Assembly (NCBI RefSeq): GCF_008580665.1
Contig: NZ_BKDJ01000005.1
Coordinates: forward strand, 139,589-203,588
Direction: 5' to 3'
Origin: Zafaria cholistanensis
GTDB lineage: Bacteria > Actinomycetota > Actinomycetes > Actinomycetales > Micrococcaceae
Length of the DNA: 64,000 nt
In this document: positions 10,154-16,886 of the stretch, in pieces
Layout: every line of letters begins with the position of its first letter
Position numbering within the stretch: the stretch's first letter is position 1
Translations under genes and position numbers: made by a program
Notes under the pieces: generated by a model
What the model was told of the DNA's origin: nothing
Database searches by the model: none
The model's input: the letters and a program-made list of their open reading frames with translations, nothing else

Positions 10154-11125
10154 TTAGAGGTCAAGCACAAGGCGGTCGCCGCGGGAGCGGGATACGCAGG
10201 GAAACATGCAGCGCCCGGCTGCCCGGTCGGCGTCGCCGAGGATGGAGTCGCGATGGTCGGGGTCTCCCTGGAGCACGGAAACCTCGCAGGTTCCGCAGGT
10301 GCCTTCCCTGCAGGAGTTCAGGACGTTGACCCCCGCGTTTTGGAGGGCGTCGAGGATGCTCTGGTCCGGGTGCACGGTGACGCGGAGTCCTGCCTGGGCG
10401 AGTTCCACTTCGAAGGGCGTGCTCCGGGCCGGGGCTCCCTGGTCCTTGGCGGCAAAGTGCTCCACCCGCAGGAGGCCCGCCGGCCAGTCCCGGCAGTGGC
10501 GTTCGACGGCGGCGAGCAGCCTTTGCGGGCCGCACGCGTAGACCTTGGTATCCGCTTGCGGGTCCCCGATGAGTTCACCCAACCGGCGGGGCCCCGACTC
10601 GTCCTTGGGCATGACGGCAACCCGGTCGCCGTAGGTGGCCAGTTCCCCGAGAAAGGCCATGGTGTTCCGGGAACGGCCCAGATAGAGCAGCTTCCACTCT
10701 GCTCCCAGCAGGTCGGCCTGCCGGATCATCGGCAGCAGGGGGGTGATGCCGATGCCTCCGGCGATGAACAGATACTTGTCGGAGGGTGCGAGGGGAAAAT
10801 TGTTCCTCGGTCCTCCCAAGGCAACGATGCTTCCCTCGGTGAGCTCGTCGTGGACGTAGGCGGAACCTCCCCGCCCCCGGGGCTCGTGCAGCACGGCGAT
10901 GCGGTAGCTGCAGGCGTCCCACCGGTCCCCGCAAAGTGAGTACTGGCGGGTGATGCCGGAGGGCAGAACCACATCTATATGCGCGCCGGGTGTCCAGTCC
11001 GGCAGCCTGCGTCCCTGGGGATGGGCCAGCGTTAACGCCACGACCCCGTCGGCGGCCCTGGTTTTGGCGGTGACGGCCAGCCTGACCCCTGAGGTGCCGG
11101 CGGTGGAATCCATGCCAGTGAACAC
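10154..11125 (-). CDS. Phthalate-dioxygenase-reductase-type flavin/[2Fe-2S] reductase (P450 partner)
   Basis: A 323-residue electron-transfer protein. It has an N-terminal flavin-binding barrel (RQYSLCG near residue 60), an NAD-binding domain (GGIGITPLLPM) and a C-terminal plant-type [2Fe-2S] domain (SCREGTCGTC near residue 274, fourth Cys in CMFPC). This is the phthalate dioxygenase reductase/VanB domain order, so NADH electrons could reach the heme of the neighbouring P450 without a separate ferredoxin. The GTG start at 11125 follows AAAGGAGCCACC, a strong ribosome-binding site. The gene is 27 bp upstream of the P450, clearly one operon, which makes electron delivery to that P450 its likely job. 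Confidence 0.92.
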   Translation of the reverse strand: MFTGMDSTAGTSGVRLAVTAKTRAADGVVALTLAHPQGRRLPDWTPGAHIDVVLPSGITRQYSLCGDRWDACSYRIAVLHEPRGRGGSAYVHDELTEGSIVALGGPRNNFPLAPSDKYLFIAGGIGITPLLPMIRQADLLGAEWKLLYLGRSRNTMAFLGELATYGDRVAVMPKDESGPRRLGELIGDPQADTKVYACGPQRLLAAVERHCRDWPAGLLRVEHFAAKDQGAPARSTPFEVELAQAGLRVTVHPDQSILDALQNAGVNVLNSCREGTCGTCEVSVLQGDPDHRDSILGDADRAAGRCMFPCVSRSRGDRLVLDL

Positions 11126-11199
11126 GGTGGCTCCTTTGCTCGCGTTGTTCTAAGCCCTAGTCCAAGGCTGTCCCAACGTGGCGCCGCTCACTACAGGAA

Positions 11200-11214
11200 T
11201 CTCAATGGTTGAGA
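11200..11214. promoter_or_regulatory. Inverted repeat upstream of the reductase-P450 operon
   Basis: TCTCAA and TTGAGA flank a three-base centre. The repeat covers the last codons of the IclR gene and lies about 75 bp before the reductase start, a suitable place for an IclR-type operator. No experimental or consensus match is claimed. Confidence 0.35.
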
Positions 11215-11996
11215 ATGGAAGGTTCCGTGGGGCGGGAAGGAGGCGGGGCCGGATACGCCATGGCCCGGGATACTGCGGCCGAGGCGCCCTGGAGGACGGG
11301 AATGCGGGATCGGGCAGCGCCGTCGTTGGGAACAATCACCGCCAGGGCGGCGATGACCTTTCCCGCCGGATCCCGTACCGGCACCGCGATGCCCGTGGCC
11401 GCGGAATGGATATGGCCGGCCAGGAAGGCATAACCCTGCCGGCGCACCTCCGCCAGGGCGGACCGCAACTGCGATGAACTGACAATGGTTTTCTCGGTGT
11501 ACGCCTCCAGGGGACTGGCAATCATCCGCTCTTGGAGCGCGGGCGGCGCGTAGGCCAGCAGAAGCAGCCCCGAAGACGAGGCGTGCAACGGCTGCCGTCC
11601 GGCAATCCGGGTGAAGTTAATGACGGCTCCCGGCGCTGTCAGGCGCTCCACGAAGAGGACCTCATCGCCTTCCATCACGCCGAGCTGGGTGTGCTGCCCG
11701 ACGATGGCATGCAGGTCCTCCATGACGGGCATCGCAGCTTCACGCAGGCTCAGCGTGGGAGAAGCGCGTGAGGCGACTTCCCACATCCGAACGCCAATCC
11801 GCACCTTTCGGTCCTCGTCCCGTTGAAGCCAGCCGAAACCGCACAGTTCCTCCACCAGCCGCGAGGCGGTGGCGATGTGGAGCCCTGAGCGCCTGGCGAT
11901 CTCGGTAATGCTCAATGCGGTATCGCCGGGCCCGAAGGCCTCCACGATCCGGACGGCGCGGGAGAGCACCGACTCTCCCCCTTGGGTGCGGGGCAT
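11202..11996 (-). CDS. IclR-family transcriptional regulator
   Basis: A 264-residue regulator with an N-terminal winged helix (SVLSRAVRIVEAF, SITEIARRSGLHIATASRLVEEL) and a C-terminal IclR effector domain (from about residue 85; GLLLLAYAP, RRQGYAFLAGHIHSAATGIAVPV). IclR regulators commonly control aromatic-compound catabolism. It is read in the same direction as the reductase and P450, 76 bp ahead of them. The start MPRTQGG at 11996 was chosen over one 14 codons earlier because GGGGAAGC precedes it. The last ~20 residues are Pro/Ser-rich beyond the domain. Control of the P450 operon is inferred from position. Confidence 0.9.
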   Translation of the reverse strand: MPRTQGGESVLSRAVRIVEAFGPGDTALSITEIARRSGLHIATASRLVEELCGFGWLQRDEDRKVRIGVRMWEVASRASPTLSLREAAMPVMEDLHAIVGQHTQLGVMEGDEVLFVERLTAPGAVINFTRIAGRQPLHASSSGLLLLAYAPPALQERMIASPLEAYTEKTIVSSSQLRSALAEVRRQGYAFLAGHIHSAATGIAVPVRDPAGKVIAALAVIVPNDGAARSRIPVLQGASAAVSRAMAYPAPPPSRPTEPSILNH

Positions 11997-12152
11997 GTCC
12001 CATAGCTTCCCCGATCGCCGAAGGCGTGTCGAGCCCAATACCGGGGAGGGGAACCGGGGGGAGCATGGCGATCTGCCGGCGTCGGGCCGGGGACGGGCCG
12101 CCGTCAGGCGCCCGCGCCCCGGCAGCCCATCCGGGTCAGCAGCCTAACCGGT

Positions 12153-12593
12153 TCAGCCGGGCAGCCGCGGGAAGGGCAGCCTGGCCAGGGACGGATGGCC
12201 GGTGAGGGAATCGATGGTGATGCCATCCAGCGTTGCGTAGAACGCCTCGCGGGCCTGCTGCAGGGCCGTGCGGAGCTGGCAGCCGGCCAGCAACGGGCAG
12301 GTAGTGCCATCCACGGCGATGCACTCGACCGGGTCCTGGTGGCCATCCAGCGCACGCAGCAGCCCGCCCACGTTCAAGGCCAGCCCGGCCGCGGTGATGC
12401 GGGCCCCGCCGCTGCGTCCGCGCGCGACCTCCAAAGCGCCGCGCCGGCGCAGTTCCAGCACGGCCTTGCTCACGTGGTTGTAGGGCACCCCGATGCGTTC
12501 GGAGATTTCCCGGCTGGTGAGCTGTTCGCCGGCGCGCGCGCCCAGCAGCATCAGCGTGCGCAGGCAGACGTCGGCAAAGGCATTGATCCTCAC
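12153..12593 (-). CDS. nsrR: Rrf2-family iron-sulfur repressor, NsrR-like
   Basis: A 146-residue Rrf2 protein. The N-terminal helix (MRINAFADVCLRTLMLL), winged helix (TSREISERIGVPYNHVSKAVLEL) and three cysteines near residues 90-104 (CIAVDGTTC then CPLLAGC) match the Fe-S-binding loop of NsrR, a nitric-oxide sensor that de-represses NO-detoxification genes. The spacing C-x7-C-x5-C differs slightly from the C-x5-C-x5-C of IscR. No hmp or other NO gene is adjacent, so the regulon lies elsewhere. The GTG start has a -10-like CACAAT six bases upstream and no Shine-Dalgarno sequence, suggesting a leaderless mRNA. The family is certain, the NsrR assignment probable. Confidence 0.8.
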   Translation of the reverse strand: MRINAFADVCLRTLMLLGARAGEQLTSREISERIGVPYNHVSKAVLELRRRGALEVARGRSGGARITAAGLALNVGGLLRALDGHQDPVECIAVDGTTCPLLAGCQLRTALQQAREAFYATLDGITIDSLTGHPSLARLPFPRLPG

Positions 12594-12675
12594 CCCACCA
12601 TTGTGGCAGGTCGGCCGAGGGCACCGGGGAGGGACGGGCCGACGCGGTCATCTGGGGCAGGAATTCCCGCCCGGA

Positions 12676-13161
12676 TCAGCCCCAGATGTACAGTTCGCCC
12701 GGCTCAGCGGCCGGGGCGTCGAACGTCCATTCGCCGCCCTCCGCGGCCGGAGGCGTGTAGGCCTGCACGACGGCGACCGCCCCGCCCTTGGCGTGCTCCC
12801 CGTTGGCGTGGACCGCATCCCGGCCGTCGTCCAGCAGGGTGACGTCGGAAACCAGGGCGATCGCGGTGAAGCCCTCGCGCTGCTGGGTGAGGAGCTCCAC
12901 GAGGTCGGCCATCATGGCTTCGGCGTCGATGTCCTCTTCCGGGTCCTGGGTCTCCGGGGGCTGGACAGCAACCAGGCGCAACTCGCCCTGCTCGCCCTCT
13001 GCGGCGGTCTCCAGCGCAATGCCGAACGGCAGGAACACCCCGTGGGCTTCCAGCTGCTCGCGGGCCACGCCGAGGGCGGTGCCCAGCACGCGGTTCAGCT
13101 CGAGGTGGTCCTCGGGGTCGAGGTCGAGGATGCGGTTCTCGGCCGGTTCGTTATTGGTCAT
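12676..13161 (-). CDS. Conserved hypothetical protein co-expressed with phosphomannomutase
   Basis: A 161-residue acidic protein that I do not assign to a function. It has no signal peptide and no membrane segment. Predicted character: an N-terminal helical part, a mixed alpha/beta core (HGVFLPFGIAL, FTAIALVSDVTLL) and the C-terminal strand GELYIWG. Its ATG overlaps the phosphomannomutase stop (ATGA at 13158-13161), so the two are translationally coupled in one operon. That suggests a role near hexose-phosphate or cell-envelope sugar metabolism, which is inference only. It is the last gene of its unit, ahead of the nsrR-like gene. Confidence 0.8.
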   Translation of the reverse strand: MTNNEPAENRILDLDPEDHLELNRVLGTALGVAREQLEAHGVFLPFGIALETAAEGEQGELRLVAVQPPETQDPEEDIDAEAMMADLVELLTQQREGFTAIALVSDVTLLDDGRDAVHANGEHAKGGAVAVVQAYTPPAAEGGEWTFDAPAAEPGELYIWG

Positions 13162-14573
13162 GCGACGCTCCTGACGATCTTGAGGACCTGGTCGCGGACG
13201 CGGACCATGGTTTCGGGGTCCTTGGCCTCGCCGTTGTAGCGCAGGAAGGGCTCGGTGTTGGACGGGCGCAGGTTGAACCAGTAGGAGCCGTCGTTGGCGG
13301 CGACCGTGGTGCCGTCCATGGTTTCGATGCTCACGTCCTGGCCCAGGCACGCGTCCAGGACGTGCTCGATCGCCTTGTCCTTGTTCGCGACCTCGGAGTT
13401 GATCTCCCCGGAGGCGAAGTACGGCTCGTACTCCGCCGCCAGGGTGCCCAGCGGCAGGTCCTGCCCGCCCAGTGCGGCCAGCACGTGCATGGCCGCGAGC
13501 ATGCCGGTGTCCGCGTTGAAGAAGTCGCGGAAGTAGTAGTGCGCCGAGTGCTCCCCGCCGAACACCGCGCCCTCGGCGGCCATGACGGCCTTGATGAAGG
13601 AGTGGCCCACGCGGGTGACCACCGCCCGGCCGCCCTCGCGCTGGACCAGTTCGGGAACCGAGCGGGAGGTGATGAGGTTGTGGATGACCACCGGCGTCTG
13701 CTCGCCCCCGGCCCGGGCGCGGGCGATCTCGCGGCGGGCCACCAGCGCGGTGATCGCCGAAGGGGACACCGGCGCGCCGGTTTCGTCGATCACGAAGCAG
13801 CGGTCCGCGTCGCCGTCGAACGCCAGGCCCAAATCCGCGCCGTGGGCCACGACGGCGGCCTGCAGGTCGCGCAGGTTCTCCGGCTCCAGCGGGTTGGCCG
13901 GGTGGTTCGGGAAGGTGCCGTCCAGCTCGAAGTACAGCGGCACGATCGACAGCGGCAGCCCCGGAAGCAGGGCATCGCCCAGCACCGCGGGGGTGGTCAG
14001 GCCGGCCATGCCGTTGCCCGCGTCCACCACGACCTTCAGCGGGCGGATCCCGGACAAATCCACCAGCGAACGCAGGTAGGCCGCATAGCCGGCGAGCACG
14101 TCGGTGTGCTCCACCGTGCCCTCGGCCCCTTCCCGGGAGACCGGCAGGCCCTCGTCCAGGTAGGTTTGGGCCAGGTCGCGGATCTGGAACAATCCGGTGT
14201 CCGAGGACACCGGGACCGCGCCGGCCCTGGCCATCTTCATGCCGTTGTACTGCCCCGGATTGTGGCTGGCGGTAAACACCACCCCGGCCGCGTCCAGGGT
14301 GCCGCAGGCATAGTACAGCTCGTCCGTGGAAATCAGCCCCAGCATGCGCACGTTGGCGCCGCGGTAGGCCGCGCCCCGGGCAAAGGCCCGGGCGAACTCC
14401 GGGGACGAGGGGCGCATGTCCCCGCCGACCAGCACCGTGTCCCCGGCCAGGCCGAGCACGTCCACGAAGGCGGCCCCCACGGCCTCGACCGTTTCGGCCG
14501 TGATCGTCTCGCCAACGATGCCGCGCACGTCGTAGGCCTTGAAGGAAAGGGAAAGGTCGATTTGGTCCGTCAC
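13158..14573 (-). CDS. manB: Phosphomannomutase/phosphoglucomutase
   Basis: Interconverts hexose-6- and hexose-1-phosphates (mannose or glucose), feeding GDP-mannose and envelope glycan synthesis. The 471-residue protein has all four phosphohexomutase elements: the active-site serine loop (TASHNPGQYNGMK, about residue 104), the metal-binding loop DGDADR (about 258), the sugar-binding GGEHSAH (about 340) and the phosphate-binding RPSNTEP (about 447). The GTG start at 14573 begins MTDQIDL; TAAGCT lies seven bases upstream without a Shine-Dalgarno sequence, so the mRNA is probably leaderless. It is divergent from recQ and coupled to the small gene downstream. The mannose versus glucose preference cannot be decided from sequence. 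Confidence 0.92.
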   Translation of the reverse strand: MTDQIDLSLSFKAYDVRGIVGETITAETVEAVGAAFVDVLGLAGDTVLVGGDMRPSSPEFARAFARGAAYRGANVRMLGLISTDELYYACGTLDAAGVVFTASHNPGQYNGMKMARAGAVPVSSDTGLFQIRDLAQTYLDEGLPVSREGAEGTVEHTDVLAGYAAYLRSLVDLSGIRPLKVVVDAGNGMAGLTTPAVLGDALLPGLPLSIVPLYFELDGTFPNHPANPLEPENLRDLQAAVVAHGADLGLAFDGDADRCFVIDETGAPVSPSAITALVARREIARARAGGEQTPVVIHNLITSRSVPELVQREGGRAVVTRVGHSFIKAVMAAEGAVFGGEHSAHYYFRDFFNADTGMLAAMHVLAALGGQDLPLGTLAAEYEPYFASGEINSEVANKDKAIEHVLDACLGQDVSIETMDGTTVAANDGSYWFNLRPSNTEPFLRYNGEAKDPETMVRVRDQVLKIVRSVA

Positions 14574-14670
14574 GCCTATGAGCTTAGCCGGTGGCCGGCG
14601 GCCCGTGCGGGTTTTCCACGGTCGTGGCTGCGCGGGCCATCGCGTCGGTGGCGGCTGGAATACTGGGGCC

Positions 14671-16815
14671 ATGGGTGAAACGGCAAGGGTTAGGCTGCGG
14701 GACGGACTGCGGGACGAGGCCACGGAGGTGCTGCGCCGGCTGGTGGGGCGCGGAGACGCGGTGTTCCACGAGGGCCAGTTCGAGGCGATCGAGGCACTGG
14801 TCGACGGCGGCCGCCGCGCCCTGGTGGTGCAGCGCACCGGCTGGGGCAAGTCGGCGGTCTACTTCGTGGCCAGCCTGCTGCTGCGTGCCCGCGGGGCGGG
14901 CCCCACGCTGATTGTCAGTCCGCTGTTGGCCCTGATGCGGGACCAGGTCGCGGCAGCGGCCCGCGCCGGGGTCCGCGCGGAAGCCATCAATTCCGCGAAC
15001 GCCCTGGAGTGGGGCGAGGTGGCCGCGAAGCTGGACGCCGACCAGGTGGACGTGTTGCTGGTCTCTCCCGAACGGCTGAACAACCCGGTGTTCCGCGACC
15101 AGCAGCTGCCGGAGCTGGTCCGCCGGATGGGCCTGCTGGTGATCGACGAGGCACACTGCATCTCCGACTGGGGCCACGACTTCCGGCCGGACTACCGCCG
15201 CATCAAGGACCTGATCTCCGTGCTCCCGGCGAGCGTGCCCGTGCTGGCCACCACCGCGACGGCGAACGAGCGGGTGGTCCACGACGTCCAGGAGCAGCTC
15301 GCCGTGGGCGGGGCCGACGTCTTCACCCTGCGCGGGCCCCTGGCGCGCAAGTCGCTGCGCCTGGGGGTACTGCGCCTGCCGAGCCCGCGTTCCCAGCTGG
15401 CGTGGCTGCTCACCCACTTGGAGGACTTCCAGGGCAGCGGCATCATCTACACCCTGACGGTGTCCGCGGCCGAGGACGTCACGCGGCTGCTGCGCGAGGC
15501 CGGGCACAACGTGCTTGCCTACAGTGGCCGCACCGACACCGAGGAGCGTGCCCGCGCCGAGCAGGCGCTCAAGGACAACCAGGTCAAGGCGCTGGTGGCC
15601 ACCAGCGCGCTGGGCATGGGGTTTGACAAGCCGGACCTGGGTTTTGTGGTGCACGTAGGGGCTCCCAGTTCCCCGGTGGCCTACTACCAGCAGGTTGGCC
15701 GCGCCGGCCGCGGCACCGAGAACGCCGACGTGCTCCTGCTGCCCGGGCCCGAGGACCGGGAAATCTGGCGCTACTTCGCCACTGCCTCCATGCCCGACGA
15801 ACAACGCGCGCACGCGGTGCTGGCCGAGTTGGAAGCCGCCGGCGGGGCCCTTTCCGTGCCGGCGCTGGAGGCCCGGGTCAACCTGCGCCGCACCCCGTTG
15901 GAGCTTCTGCTGAAGGTCCTGGCCGTGGACGGCGCCGTGCAGCGGGTCCAAGGCGGCTGGGCACGCACCGGCCAGCCCTGGTTCTACGATGCCGAGCGGT
16001 ACAGCCGGGTTGCGGCGGCCCGCCTCGCGGAGCAGAACTCGATGCTGGAGTACGAGTTCACCTCCGGTTGCCGGATGGAGTTCCTGGCCCGGGCACTGGA
16101 CGACCCCGAGGCCGCCCCCTGCGGGCGGTGCGACAACTGCGCCGGGCCCTGGTTCGACGACGCGATCGACGGGCAGGCCCGGGACAGCGCCCAGGCCGCC
16201 CTTGGCCGGGTAGGCGTCGAACTTGAGCCGCGGCTGATGTGGCCCGGGGGCATGGACCGGCTGGGGGTTCCGGTGAAGGGCAAGCTCAAGCCGGGGGAGC
16301 AGGCGCTGCCCGGGCGCGCACTCGCCCGCCTCACGGACCTCGGATGGGGCGGGCGGTTGCGCACCCTGCTGTCCCCGCAGGGGGAGGGCGGCGAGGACCG
16401 GCCCATCGAGGATGCCATGCTGCAGGCCTGCGTGCAGGTGCTCGCCCAATGGGGTTGGGCCGAACGCCCGGTGGCTGTCGTCAGCCTGCCCTCCCGGCGG
16501 CATCCGGCCTTGGTGGCATCTTTTGCCCAGGGGATCGCCCGCGTCGGCAGGCTGCCCTACCTGGGCGAACTCGAATACAGGCAGGGCGGCCCGCGCGGCG
16601 ATTCCGGGGGCAACAGCGCATTCCGCCTCGCGGCCGTGTGGGACCAGTTCGCGGTATCGCCGGCGATGGCCGAACAGCTCGCCGCGGCGCCCGGCCCCGT
16701 GCTGCTGTTGGACGACCTCGCGGACAGCCGGTGGACCATCACCGAGGCCGCCCGTGTCCTGCGCGCCGCCGGGGCTCCGGCGGTGCTGCCGTTCGTGCTG
16801 GCCGTGGCCGCATAG
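14671..16815 (+). CDS. recQ: RecQ-family DNA helicase with C-terminal phosphoribosyltransferase-like region
   Basis: An ATP-dependent 3'-5' DNA helicase of 714 residues. Helicase motifs are complete: Walker A variant QRTGWGKSAVY (near residue 52), DEAH box (VIDEAHCISDWGHDFRPDY), TATAN, and motif VI (QQVGRAGRG). The zinc-binding cysteines of the RQC region follow (SGCRMEF and CGRCDNC, about residue 485). Instead of an HRDC domain, the last 130 residues resemble a type I phosphoribosyltransferase: VAVVSLPSRRHP and, near the end, VLLLDDLADSRWT, which fits the PRPP-binding loop. The ATG follows the -10-like AATACT by six bases, without a ribosome-binding site. Confidence 0.92.
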   Translation: MGETARVRLRDGLRDEATEVLRRLVGRGDAVFHEGQFEAIEALVDGGRRALVVQRTGWGKSAVYFVASLLLRARGAGPTLIVSPLLALMRDQVAAAARAGVRAEAINSANALEWGEVAAKLDADQVDVLLVSPERLNNPVFRDQQLPELVRRMGLLVIDEAHCISDWGHDFRPDYRRIKDLISVLPASVPVLATTATANERVVHDVQEQLAVGGADVFTLRGPLARKSLRLGVLRLPSPRSQLAWLLTHLEDFQGSGIIYTLTVSAAEDVTRLLREAGHNVLAYSGRTDTEERARAEQALKDNQVKALVATSALGMGFDKPDLGFVVHVGAPSSPVAYYQQVGRAGRGTENADVLLLPGPEDREIWRYFATASMPDEQRAHAVLAELEAAGGALSVPALEARVNLRRTPLELLLKVLAVDGAVQRVQGGWARTGQPWFYDAERYSRVAAARLAEQNSMLEYEFTSGCRMEFLARALDDPEAAPCGRCDNCAGPWFDDAIDGQARDSAQAALGRVGVELEPRLMWPGGMDRLGVPVKGKLKPGEQALPGRALARLTDLGWGGRLRTLLSPQGEGGEDRPIEDAMLQACVQVLAQWGWAERPVAVVSLPSRRHPALVASFAQGIARVGRLPYLGELEYRQGGPRGDSGGNSAFRLAAVWDQFAVSPAMAEQLAAAPGPVLLLDDLADSRWTITEAARVLRAAGAPAVLPFVLAVAA

Positions 16816-16853
16816 GGTGTCCCCGGCCGGAAGCCGGTCGAGGCGGCCTCACC

Positions 16854-16876
16854 GCGCCCGTGCCAGGCACGGGCGC
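16854..16876. terminator. Hairpin between convergent recQ and multicopper oxidase genes
   Basis: GCGCCCGTGCC and GGCACGGGCGC form an 11-bp perfect inverted repeat around a single base. It lies between two convergent stop codons and probably ends both transcripts; there is no clear T-run. Confidence 0.55.
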
Positions 16877-16886
16877 GTCCCTGCCT

